From Pelagibacteraceae bacterium AG-337-G04 (lineage in GTDB: Bacteria; Pseudomonadota; Alphaproteobacteria; Pelagibacterales; Pelagibacteraceae), in NCBI GenBank assembly GCA_003282205.1, contig QBZW01000008.1, positions 33,406 to 97,405 of the forward strand: a DNA stretch of 64,000 nt. The letters run 5' to 3'. The notes under the pieces were generated by a model, which was not told the DNA's origin, made no database searches, and saw nothing but the letters and a program-made list of their open reading frames with translations. The translations under genes and the position numbers were made by a program. Positions 18,568-26,518 of the stretch are shown here, piece by piece. The stretch's first letter is position 1. Every line of letters starts with the position of its first letter.

Positions 18568-19698
18568 ATGGCAAAAAGAGATTATTACGATGTCTTGGGT
18601 GTTAATAAAAGCGCTAGTTCAGATCAAATTAAAGCGGCATACAGAAAGCAAGCAGTAAAATATCATCCTGATAAAAATAAAGGTGATAAAGGAGCTGAAG
18701 AAAAATTCAAAGAAGCTTCTGAAGCCTATCATGTTCTATCAAACTCAGAACGAAAACAAAATTACGATAACTTTGGACATGCCGCATTTGAAAATGGTGG
18801 AGGAGGTGGAAGAGGTGGTTTTGGAAACTTTGACTTTTCTGGCTCTTTTTCAGATATTTTTGAGGACTTTTTTGGTGAAGGATTTGGTGGGGGCGGGAGA
18901 AGGTCAAGAAGATCTAACAACCGTGGATCTGACTTAAGATATGACCTCTCTATTAGCTTAGAAGAGGCTTATGCAGGAAAAAAACAGGATATTAAATTCT
19001 CAACATCAGATAGATGTGATACTTGCAGTGGTTCAGGCTCAAAACCTGGACAAAGCGCAAGTGCATGTTCTATGTGTGGAGGACATGGACAAGTACGTTC
19101 TAGCCAAGGTTTTTTCACTGTTCAGCAAACATGTCCTCAATGTGCTGGTTCAGGCGAACAAATTACTGATCCTTGTACAAGTTGTGGAGGTCGAGGTAAA
19201 AAGCAAGCAAGTAAGCGCCTTTCTGTTACAATTCCTAAAGGAGTAGATGATGGAACTAGAATTAGATTATCCGGAAAAGGGGAAGCAGGTTCAAGGGGAG
19301 CTAGTAATGGTGATCTATATTTATTTATAAATGTAAATTCTCATGAACTTTTCAAAAGATCAGAAGAAAACTTATTTTTTGAATGCCCAATTTCCATTGC
19401 AGATGCAGCGCTTGGAACTGAATTGAAAATACCAACAATAGATGGTGGAAAGGCTAAAATAAAAATTCCTGCTGGAACACAAAGTGGAAAACAATTTAGG
19501 TTGAGAGAAAAAGGAATGCCATTAATGAGAGGAAATGACTATGGAGACCTTTATGTACAAGTGAATACTGAAGTGCCAGTGTCGTTGAATAAAGAACAAA
19601 AAGAATTACTTGAAAAATTCAGAGAAATTGAAAATGAAAAGTCAAATCCTAGTATTAAAAAATTCTTTAAAAAAGCAAAAAGTTTTTGGAAAAATTAA
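18568..19698 (+). CDS. dnaJ: Chaperone protein DnaJ (Hsp40)
   Basis: Class I J-protein that delivers substrates to DnaK. J-domain with the HPD motif (KYHPDKNKG) in residues 1-70, a Gly/Phe-rich linker (GGGGGRGGFGNFDFSG), a zinc-binding domain with four CxxCxGxG-type repeats (CDTCSGSG, CSMCGGHG, CPQCAGSG, CTSCGGRG) and the C-terminal peptide-binding domains. 376 aa. It ends with TAA directly followed by the ATG of a 33-codon ORF. Confidence 0.98.
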   Translation: MAKRDYYDVLGVNKSASSDQIKAAYRKQAVKYHPDKNKGDKGAEEKFKEASEAYHVLSNSERKQNYDNFGHAAFENGGGGGRGGFGNFDFSGSFSDIFEDFFGEGFGGGGRRSRRSNNRGSDLRYDLSISLEEAYAGKKQDIKFSTSDRCDTCSGSGSKPGQSASACSMCGGHGQVRSSQGFFTVQQTCPQCAGSGEQITDPCTSCGGRGKKQASKRLSVTIPKGVDDGTRIRLSGKGEAGSRGASNGDLYLFINVNSHELFKRSEENLFFECPISIADAALGTELKIPTIDGGKAKIKIPAGTQSGKQFRLREKGMPLMRGNDYGDLYVQVNTEVPVSLNKEQKELLEKFREIENEKSNPSIKKFFKKAKSFWKN

Positions 19699-19800
19699 AT
19701 GAAAAAAAAAATTAAATATACAATTTTTGGAATTATTTATGTTTTGGCTATTTTAATTCTTGGTGCCTATTTTTATAAAGAGGGAATTGGTATAATCTAG
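19699..19800 (+). CDS. 33-aa predicted single-pass membrane microprotein
   Basis: ATG abuts the dnaJ stop codon with no gap. The product has a basic start (MKKKIKYT), one hydrophobic stretch from about residue 9 to 26 (IFGIIYVLAILILGAYFY) and a short tail ending GIGII. It fills the space between dnaJ and the photolyase gene. It reads like a genuine single-TM small protein, but in such AT-rich DNA a chance hydrophobic ORF is possible. Function unknown. Confidence 0.5.
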   Translation: MKKKIKYTIFGIIYVLAILILGAYFYKEGIGII

Positions 19801-19815
19801 CACTTTAAAGTTTCA

Positions 19816-21273
19816 ATGATGAATAAGATAGTCTGGTTTAGATATGATCTAAGAGTTTATGATAATAGTGCTTTTGCTCAGGCAATAAAAGATGGAAATG
19901 TTCTTCCTATTTTTATTGTTGATAAAGAACTTTTTAAATTAGAGACATCAAGCTCTTTTCATTTGAGATTTATAGAAGACTCATTAAATGATCTTAAAGA
20001 AAAATTAAAAAAAAAATATAATTCAAATTTATCTATTTATTACGGTAACACTAAGGACATATTAAAATATTTGATACAGGAATATTCTATTAATAAAATT
20101 TACTCAAATATAATTTTTAAACATAAATATTTAATGGATTTGGATAAAAATTGTGGAAATTTATTTAATGACCTAAAAGTAAAATGGATACAGACAAACC
20201 AATTTGGGATTGATTTAAATCATAGAAAGAGATTTAAATGGGCTTACAATTGGAATAAATTTATTCAGTCTGATGAAAAATATTATAAGTTTAACTGTAA
20301 ATTTATAAACATTAACAATAATTTTGATTTCAAAGACGTTAAAACAAATAAAATCAATGGAAAATTAATACAACTCGGTGGAAGAGATAAGGCAATTAAA
20401 CTATTAAATAGCTTTATTGAGACAAGGTCTGAGAATTATCAGAGAGAAATGTCATCTCCAGTAAGTGGAGAAATTGCCTGCTCCAGGTTAAGTCCACACA
20501 TCACTTATGGAACAATATCTTTAAAAGAAATCCATAGAAAAATTACAGATAAGCTAAAAAAAAGTTGCACAATTAATAAAAGAAAATCACTTGTAGCTTT
20601 TAAAAGTCGTCTTGCTTGGCACTGCCATTTTATTCAAAAACTGTATGATGAACCAGAAATTGAGTATAAGAATTTAAATAGTGCTTTTGATATATTGAGA
20701 AAAGATTTTAATGAAAAATATTATGAAGCTTGGAGAACAGGTTTCACTGGCTATCCATTTATTGACGCTTGTATGAGATATTTAGAACAAAATGGTTGGA
20801 TCAATTTTAGAATGAGGGCTATGTTGGTTTCATTTGCATCTTATCAATTGTGGTTAGACTGGAAACAAACCTCTAAACATCTTGCAAAATTATTTACTGA
20901 TTATGAGCCTGGGATACATTATTCTCAATTTCAAATGCAATCTGGAACCACAGGAATTAATTCAATTAGAATTTATAACCCAATTAAACAATCATTAGAT
21001 CAAGACCCAAATGGAAATTTTATAAAAAAATGGGTACCAGAGTTAAAAAATATTCAAGGTAAATTAATACACGAGCCTTGGAAACTAACTTATATTGATC
21101 AAAAAAGTATAAATTTTGAATTGGGAAAAGATTATCCATTACCTATTGTTAATAATCAAAAAACAACCAGAATCGCTAGAGACGAAATATGGAAAGTGAA
21201 AAAATCAAACCAAGCTAAAGAATTGTCGAAGTTAATAGTTCAAAAACATGCAAGTTTAAGTTCAAGAAGATAA
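19816..21273 (+). CDS. phrB: Deoxyribodipyrimidine photolyase (CPD photolyase)
   Basis: Light-driven FAD enzyme that splits cyclobutane pyrimidine dimers. The N-terminal alpha/beta antenna domain starts KIVWFRYDLRVYDNSAF. The C-terminal FAD domain shows LSPHITYGTIS, AWRTGFTGYPFIDACMRYL (split from its neighbours), NFRMRAMLVSF and HYSQFQMQSGTTGIN. 485 aa, normal. The start could be the ATG at 19816 or the next codon, also ATG. Fits life in sunlit surface water. Confidence 0.95.
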   Translation: MMNKIVWFRYDLRVYDNSAFAQAIKDGNVLPIFIVDKELFKLETSSSFHLRFIEDSLNDLKEKLKKKYNSNLSIYYGNTKDILKYLIQEYSINKIYSNIIFKHKYLMDLDKNCGNLFNDLKVKWIQTNQFGIDLNHRKRFKWAYNWNKFIQSDEKYYKFNCKFININNNFDFKDVKTNKINGKLIQLGGRDKAIKLLNSFIETRSENYQREMSSPVSGEIACSRLSPHITYGTISLKEIHRKITDKLKKSCTINKRKSLVAFKSRLAWHCHFIQKLYDEPEIEYKNLNSAFDILRKDFNEKYYEAWRTGFTGYPFIDACMRYLEQNGWINFRMRAMLVSFASYQLWLDWKQTSKHLAKLFTDYEPGIHYSQFQMQSGTTGINSIRIYNPIKQSLDQDPNGNFIKKWVPELKNIQGKLIHEPWKLTYIDQKSINFELGKDYPLPIVNNQKTTRIARDEIWKVKKSNQAKELSKLIVQKHASLSSRR

Positions 21274-22005
21274 TTAATCTCTTGCCATTTTAATAAAAAT
21301 ATCACCCATACCACCTTGAACCTGTTCTAATGGTGCATTATTTCTTAATTCACAATAAGTTCCTGTGTATTCATCTTTATCTATGGCTGCAATACTCTGT
21401 TCATTGCATTTTGATGAATTATGTAAAAGACCAATAACAAGTCTATTATCTATTGAAACAACTTGTTTATTGTCCAGATTATCTCCGTCGCAGAAATAAT
21501 TTCTATTTACTTCTCTAGGAAAATCTTTTTTTCCACATGGGTTTTTAATAGTTAAGACAGAAAATTCTTTTTCTCCATCTAAGAATTTATATTTCATATT
21601 TTTAACTTGAGAATATTTCATTAAATCACATGAACATGGAAAACAGCATTTATAGTAAAAACCGCATATTTTTTCACTATTTTCTGAGCTTTTTAAATAA
21701 ACAAAATCTGGTTTACTGTTTGGAGATATTAAAGAACCCGAAACAGCGCAATATAATTTATTATATTCTATAAAATCTTGATGAGTAATTTTTTTATCTA
21801 AAATATGTTTAAAAAATTTTGGACCAGCGGCATTTCTATTTTGATCAGGAAAAATCTTTATCCAATCTTTAGCAAGATCCTCATAATAATTAAAGTCTTT
21901 TGAATACAATGGTTTTATAAAACAAAAAGTAGTTATTAGAAAAAATATAAAAATAGTTTTTAAAAAATTAAATTTTTTATTTTTTTTAATAAGTATTTCT
22001 GTCAT
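21274..22005 (-). CDS. Secreted cysteine-rich protein of unknown function
   Basis: 243-aa protein that I do not recognise. A lysine-rich N-terminus and hydrophobic segment (about residues 16-33) look like a signal peptide or anchor. The mature part has ten cysteines, including CGFYYKCCFPCSCDLM, plus NPCGK, YFCDG, KCNEQ and TYCEL: an even number that suits disulfide bonding in the periplasm, or metal binding. It follows the FG-GAP propeller gene with one base between them, so the two are almost surely one transcript and possibly a functional pair. It ends back-to-back with phrB with no spare base. Confidence 0.75.
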   Translation of the reverse strand: MTEILIKKNKKFNFLKTIFIFFLITTFCFIKPLYSKDFNYYEDLAKDWIKIFPDQNRNAAGPKFFKHILDKKITHQDFIEYNKLYCAVSGSLISPNSKPDFVYLKSSENSEKICGFYYKCCFPCSCDLMKYSQVKNMKYKFLDGEKEFSVLTIKNPCGKKDFPREVNRNYFCDGDNLDNKQVVSIDNRLVIGLLHNSSKCNEQSIAAIDKDEYTGTYCELRNNAPLEQVQGGMGDIFIKMARD

Positions 22006-22006
22006 A

Positions 22007-23443
22007 TTATTTCTGTCTTATTTCTATTGTTTTATTTAATTCATTTACATTAATTGTTTCTGATAATCCATTAGTCCAAATAACATTTATAAGTATATTT
22101 TTTTCACCTTCCCTCAAACCATAGTGAGCAACAGGCTCCATTTGACATAAATACCCTGAGCCAGCATCTATGGTTTTTGCGTGTTTTCTTAAATTTGAAC
22201 TTAAGATAACAGTTGCCCCTCTTGCTGGTGCACCGAATTTATTTATAGGTTTAATTCTTATATAATTGAAATCTGTTTTTATATTTGCCTTGTACATTGT
22301 TAATGGCTGCATACCGGACTCTCCATGTGAAATTAGTAATTCTAAAATTCCATCCTCATCTATATCTGCAACTGCCGCTCCTGTCCCTAAACCGTTAGAC
22401 TCATATGCATTTTGAATTGCTATCTCTTCAAAGAAACCATTTTCTTTAATCTTGAATAATTTATTTGGCTCACCAATATTATTCATAAATATTTCATCGT
22501 AACCGTCATTATCAAAATCTGCTGATATTACAGTTCTTATTTTAGTTGGAATATTGTAAGTTGGAGTGGCAATATCTTTAAATTCGTTATTTTCTAATAC
22601 AAAAGCTCTATGATAACCGTTCCAATTAGAGGTAACTACATCTAATCTACCTCTATAAAGTATATCTGATAAAACTGTACCTCTTCCATTTTCATATTGA
22701 TCATCAACTTTGTAATCTTCTGCTATATCTTGAAAGAAACCATCAGAATTATAATATAAAAAATTTTTACCTCTCTCGTTTGCAGCAAATATATCAGTTT
22801 TTCCAGATAAAATATTCCCTGCCACTACAGCCCTTCCACCAGTTATTTTATTCAGTTTAAGTTTCTTGGCTAAATCAAATACTTGACCTGTTTTTAACTC
22901 ATAAAACCTAGTTGGACCACCATAATTTGCAACATATATGCCATATTTTCCATCTCCGTTTCTATCCACACACACAACTGATCTACCAGCAGTAAGGTTC
23001 AAATTTTTTTTGTTAATATCTTTTTCGAATAAATCAATAAAACCATCAATACTATTATCAATTAATCTATCTGAATATTTTTTTTCTCCACTGTATGTAT
23101 CTGTATTTAAAAAATAAATTTCTTCAAAACCATCTTGATCAATGTCACAAGCTGCAACTCCTATAGTTTTTCTATTAACATCGTCAAAAATTTCATCTTT
23201 ATTTATATTTATCAATTTTCCATTTTGATAAGACAATGCCAAGTTTGAAAATCCAAATCCAGTTACTACAAATTCATATTTATTGTCTTGATTTACATCT
23301 GTAACAGAAACACCATAGCTTAGCCTAAAATCATTATTATCAATCAAAGATGTTATATCCTTAAAAAAGTCAGCTTTGGATTGATTGATAAACATGAAAA
23401 AAAATAAAATCAAAAGTAGTTTTAATTGGTATTTAATAGGCAT
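22007..23443 (-). CDS. Secreted FG-GAP/VCBS seven-bladed propeller with ASPIC/UnbV domain (CRTAC1-like)
   Basis: 478-aa exported protein with a signal peptide ending around SKA (residue 24). Loops of the calcium-binding DxDxDG type recur every ~50 residues, at about 49, 100, 150, 200, 250, 299 and 350 (DVNQDNKYE, DIDQDGFEE, DRNGDGKYG, two degenerate, DFDNDGYDE, DIDEDGILE), i.e. seven blades. A C-terminal ASPIC/UnbV-type segment follows (RGATVILSS...HYGLREGEK...VIWTNG). Likely periplasmic or extracellular binding. First gene of a two-gene operon with the Cys-rich protein. Ligand unknown. Confidence 0.85.
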   Translation of the reverse strand: MPIKYQLKLLLILFFFMFINQSKADFFKDITSLIDNNDFRLSYGVSVTDVNQDNKYEFVVTGFGFSNLALSYQNGKLININKDEIFDDVNRKTIGVAACDIDQDGFEEIYFLNTDTYSGEKKYSDRLIDNSIDGFIDLFEKDINKKNLNLTAGRSVVCVDRNGDGKYGIYVANYGGPTRFYELKTGQVFDLAKKLKLNKITGGRAVVAGNILSGKTDIFAANERGKNFLYYNSDGFFQDIAEDYKVDDQYENGRGTVLSDILYRGRLDVVTSNWNGYHRAFVLENNEFKDIATPTYNIPTKIRTVISADFDNDGYDEIFMNNIGEPNKLFKIKENGFFEEIAIQNAYESNGLGTGAAVADIDEDGILELLISHGESGMQPLTMYKANIKTDFNYIRIKPINKFGAPARGATVILSSNLRKHAKTIDAGSGYLCQMEPVAHYGLREGEKNILINVIWTNGLSETINVNELNKTIEIRQK

Positions 23444-23484
23444 AATTGTTGTATATTGTCAAAAAAATATATTAAATTAATTTA

Positions 23485-24261
23485 ATGAGCAAAGTAAATT
23501 TAGCGATATCTGGTTGCATGGGACGAATGGGCCAACAATTAGTTAAATCCTCTAGAGTTGATAAAAATTTTAAACTAACAACTCTTACGGAAAATAGATT
23601 AATTAAAAAAAAAATTTCTGGAATTAAACCTAGTTTAAATACTGAAAATTCTTTCAAAAATGTTGATTTAATTATTGATTTTACAGTCCCTAAATGCACT
23701 TTTGAAATTCTTAAAATTGCCTCAAAACTAAAAAAAAGAATTGTTATTGGTACAACTGGATTCTCTAAGAAAGAAGAAAATCTTATCAAAAAATTTTCAA
23801 AAAAAATCCCAATATTAAAAGCTGGAAACATGAGTTTAGGTATAAATTTATTAATGTATTTAACTGAAATCGCGTCTAAATCATTAGGGGACAACTTTTT
23901 AAGTAAAGTATATGAAGTTCATCATAAACATAAAATTGATCATCCTTCAGGAACTGCTTTAATGTTAGGTAAAGGAATTGCTGTTGGTAAAAATAAAGAT
24001 TTTTATAATTTACTTGGGAAAAAATATTTAAATAAAAAGAGTTTTCCTTATGGAAAAAAAATAAATTTTAATTCAATAAGAAAAGGTAATACTGTTGGCG
24101 AGCATGAAGTCAAATTTTCGAGTGGAAAAGAAATTATTACTTTAAATCATGAAGCATTTGATAGAGCTTTATATAGTGAAGGAGCATTAACAGCTGGGAA
24201 ATGGTTAATGAAAAAAAAGCCTGGTTTATATTCTATGCGGGATGTTTTAAACTTTAAATGA
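23485..24261 (+). CDS. dapB: 4-hydroxy-tetrahydrodipicolinate reductase
   Basis: NAD(P)H-dependent step of the diaminopimelate/lysine pathway. The Rossmann start is ISGCMGRMGQQLV; GTTGFSKKE and the catalytic EVHHKHKIDHPSGTAL motif are intact. 258 aa, normal. Its stop overlaps the nth start by four bases (ATGA). Divergent from the propeller gene across about 40 bp. Confidence 0.96.
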   Translation: MSKVNLAISGCMGRMGQQLVKSSRVDKNFKLTTLTENRLIKKKISGIKPSLNTENSFKNVDLIIDFTVPKCTFEILKIASKLKKRIVIGTTGFSKKEENLIKKFSKKIPILKAGNMSLGINLLMYLTEIASKSLGDNFLSKVYEVHHKHKIDHPSGTALMLGKGIAVGKNKDFYNLLGKKYLNKKSFPYGKKINFNSIRKGNTVGEHEVKFSSGKEIITLNHEAFDRALYSEGALTAGKWLMKKKPGLYSMRDVLNFK

Positions 24262-24911
24262 ACGAAGAGCAAAGAGCAAAAATTGTTCTTCGAACTTTAA
24301 ATAAAATATACCCTAAAACACCTATTCCTCTTAAACACAAAAATATTTTTACCTTATTAGTTTCCGTTCTTTTATCTGCGCAATGTACAGATGTAAACGT
24401 TAACAATGTTACTAAAAATATATATCCAAAATATAATAAGCCTGAACACTTTGTTAAATTGGGAAGAAAAAAAATTGAAAAACTTATAAGAAGCATTGGG
24501 ATTTTTAGAATTAAAGCAAAAAGTGTTTATAATTTATCAAAAACTTTAGTTGAAAAATATAACGGGAAAGTTCCAAAAACCTTCGAACAACTTGAAGAAT
24601 TACCAGGCGTTGGGCACAAAACAGCTAGCGTGGTCATGTCTCAAGGATTTGGACATGCTGCTTTTCCAGTGGACACTCATATACATAGACTTGCACAAAG
24701 ATGGGGTTTAACGAATGGAAAAAATGTAGTTCAAACAGAAGAAGATCTAAAAAGAATTTTTCCAAAAAAATATTGGAATAAGTTACATCTACAAATAATT
24801 TACTATGGAAGAGAATACTGCAAGGCTAGGGAGTGTTATGGTTTATCTTGTAAAATCTGTACTACTTGTTATCCTAAGAGAAAAAAACCACTTATAACCA
24901 AGAAAGCATAA
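24258..24911 (+). CDS. nth: Endonuclease III with atypical Fe-S cysteine spacing
   Basis: DNA glycosylase/AP lyase removing oxidised pyrimidines. The helix-hairpin-helix LPGVGHKTASVV contains the catalytic Lys; the catalytic Asp is in PVDTHIHRL. The C-terminal cluster region has five cysteines at 188, 193, 198, 201 and 204 (Cx4Cx4Cx2Cx2C) instead of the canonical Cx6Cx2Cx5C: the usual second position is Gly. A cluster may still form with shifted ligands. 217 aa. Overlaps dapB; the kinase gene starts three bases after its stop. Confidence 0.94.
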   Translation: MNEEQRAKIVLRTLNKIYPKTPIPLKHKNIFTLLVSVLLSAQCTDVNVNNVTKNIYPKYNKPEHFVKLGRKKIEKLIRSIGIFRIKAKSVYNLSKTLVEKYNGKVPKTFEQLEELPGVGHKTASVVMSQGFGHAAFPVDTHIHRLAQRWGLTNGKNVVQTEEDLKRIFPKKYWNKLHLQIIYYGREYCKARECYGLSCKICTTCYPKRKKPLITKKA

Positions 24912-24914
24912 ATA

Positions 24915-25844
24915 ATGAAAATATTAGGAATTGGAAATGCAATTGTAGATGTAATTTGTAAGGTAGAAGACGATTTTATAACTAAAAATAATTTGACTAA
25001 AAGTACTATGAAATTAATTTTTGATCATAGAGAATTTAAAGATTTACTATCTAGTCTTAAAATAGAAAAAACTGTTTCAGGAGGATCAGTTGCTAATTCA
25101 ATTGTTGGGCTATCCCAACTTGGTAACGAAGTAGGATTTATTGGTAAAGTAAATGACGATGATCTTGGTGAAAAATATGAAGATGGTCTAAAGCAAGAGA
25201 ATGTTAAATATTTTTATTCAAAGAAGAAAGAAGAATTACCAACTGGAACTTGTTTAATATTAGTTACGCCTGACTCTGAGAGAACTATGTGTACGTTTTT
25301 AGGAACTGCCGGTAAAATTAATGAAAATGATGTAAGTTCCGATGCAATTAAACAAAGTGAAACAATACTTCTAGAAGGCTATCTTTGGGACGAAGGTGAA
25401 CCCAAAGAAGCTTTTGAAAAAGCAATTCAAAGCGCAAAAAAAGTTGCAATGTCATTATCAGATCAGTTTTGTGTTGATAGACATAAGCCTCATTTTTTAG
25501 ATTTAGTTAAAAATAAATTAGACATAACTTTTGCTAATGAGCAAGAGATAATGTCTCTCATAGATGCAAAATCTTTTGATGAGGTAATTGATTTCTCTAA
25601 GTCAATAGGAAAAATAATCGTTTTAACAAGAGGTGAAAAAGGTGCAGTTGCAATTAATGGAGATGATGTTGTTGAATGTGGAATAAAAGAAGGTCTAAAA
25701 ATTGTTGATTTAACTGGAGCTGGAGACCTATTTGCAGCAGGATTTTTGGATGGACATTTAAATAAAATGTCATTGAAAGAAAGTTTGGATAAAGGAACTG
25801 AAATGTCTTCCAGAGTAATTCAACAAATTGGGGCTAGGCTTTAA
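24915..25844 (+). CDS. PfkB-family carbohydrate/nucleoside kinase (adenosine-kinase-like)
   Basis: 309-aa ribokinase-fold kinase. N-terminal GNAIVDVICKVED, the mid GGSVANSIVGLSQLG motif and the C-terminal catalytic DLTGAGDLFAAGF (Asp base in GAGD) are all intact. Closest in general appearance to the adenosine-kinase-like sugar kinases common in alphaproteobacteria; substrate not determinable. Third gene of dapB-nth-kinase. Its last eleven bases overlap the convergent ArfA-like microgene. Confidence 0.88.
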   Translation: MKILGIGNAIVDVICKVEDDFITKNNLTKSTMKLIFDHREFKDLLSSLKIEKTVSGGSVANSIVGLSQLGNEVGFIGKVNDDDLGEKYEDGLKQENVKYFYSKKKEELPTGTCLILVTPDSERTMCTFLGTAGKINENDVSSDAIKQSETILLEGYLWDEGEPKEAFEKAIQSAKKVAMSLSDQFCVDRHKPHFLDLVKNKLDITFANEQEIMSLIDAKSFDEVIDFSKSIGKIIVLTRGEKGAVAINGDDVVECGIKEGLKIVDLTGAGDLFAAGFLDGHLNKMSLKESLDKGTEMSSRVIQQIGARL

Positions 25845-25953
25845 AATTATTTTTTTTTCTTTTAAAACTTCCTTTACCTTTTTTAGGCTTTACAATACGA
25901 GTTTTATATTTTGGTGTTAGTAAATCTTTTGCAATAAGATTTTTTTTTTTCAT
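25834..25953 (-). CDS. arfA: ArfA-like ribosome-rescue microprotein (39 aa)
   Basis: Short gene with product MKKKNLIAKDLL, then TPKYKTRIVKPKKGKGSFKR and a basic tail. It matches the E. coli ArfA core ([29 protein letters not shown]): N-x-I, a Leu, Pro, Arg-Val/Ile, and the diagnostic KKGKGS(F/Y)xRK motif that sits in the empty mRNA channel. Proposed role: recruit RF2 to ribosomes stalled on stop-less mRNA. Its ATG overlaps the stop of the upstream regulator by four bases (ATGA), and its tail overlaps the kinase gene by eleven. It lacks ArfA's dispensable hydrophobic C-terminus. Identification is by motif only. Confidence 0.75.
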   Translation of the reverse strand: MKKKNLIAKDLLTPKYKTRIVKPKKGKGSFKRKKNNFKA

Positions 25954-26504
25954 TGAATAATATAACCTGCCTTAGAACTTTTTATAAAGTTCTCATCATT
26001 AAAAATATTATTTATTTTTTTCCTTAATCTATAAATATGTGTCTCAACAGTATGAGTTTCTAATTTAGAGTTATGACCCCATACTTCAGTTTGTAATTTA
26101 CTTATTTTTACAGGTTTTTTTGAATTATACAAAAATATTACAATATTTGCTTCTCTTTCTGTTAAATTAAGACTGTTTTTTTCATCAAATATTTTTCTAG
26201 AATTCAAATTTAATTTATAAGTGCCAATATCTATCTCTGATTGCTGATTATATTTTTTTTTTAAAAAGTTTATATTAACAAGTTCTATAAATCTATTAAT
26301 CTCAATTGGGTATTGATCTATTATGATTTGATTTTCAATATTTTGTTTTTTACCTGATATAACAAGATAATTGTTTAACGTTTTAAAATTAAGATCAGCC
26401 AATTTATTTATATGAATAAAACTAAAATTAATGTGATTCTCTAGTTCATTAAGTATTTCATATAAAATTTTAAAATCATAAATTACTAAAGTTTGATTAT
26501 TCAT
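25950..26504 (-). CDS. OmpR-type winged-helix regulator with degenerate receiver
   Basis: About 184 aa from ATG 26504; the frame is open to 26525 but a start there would overlap the neighbouring gene. The C-terminal ~95 residues are a Trans_reg_C winged helix (LNLTEREANIVIFLYNS, VWGHNSKLETHTVETHIYRLRKKI). The N-terminal ~85 residues have receiver-like length and secondary structure but no acidic pocket or phospho-Asp that I can see, so it is probably not a phosphorelay target. No sensor kinase is adjacent. Translationally coupled to the ArfA-like gene. Confidence 0.78.
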   Translation of the reverse strand: MNNQTLVIYDFKILYEILNELENHINFSFIHINKLADLNFKTLNNYLVISGKKQNIENQIIIDQYPIEINRFIELVNINFLKKKYNQQSEIDIGTYKLNLNSRKIFDEKNSLNLTEREANIVIFLYNSKKPVKISKLQTEVWGHNSKLETHTVETHIYRLRKKINNIFNDENFIKSSKAGYIIQ

Positions 26505-26518
26505 ATATAATAAACAAT

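Noticed and set aside
18683..18937. Open frames overlapping dnaJ in other frames
   Set aside because: Caused by the Gly/Phe-rich and Cys-repeat codons of dnaJ.
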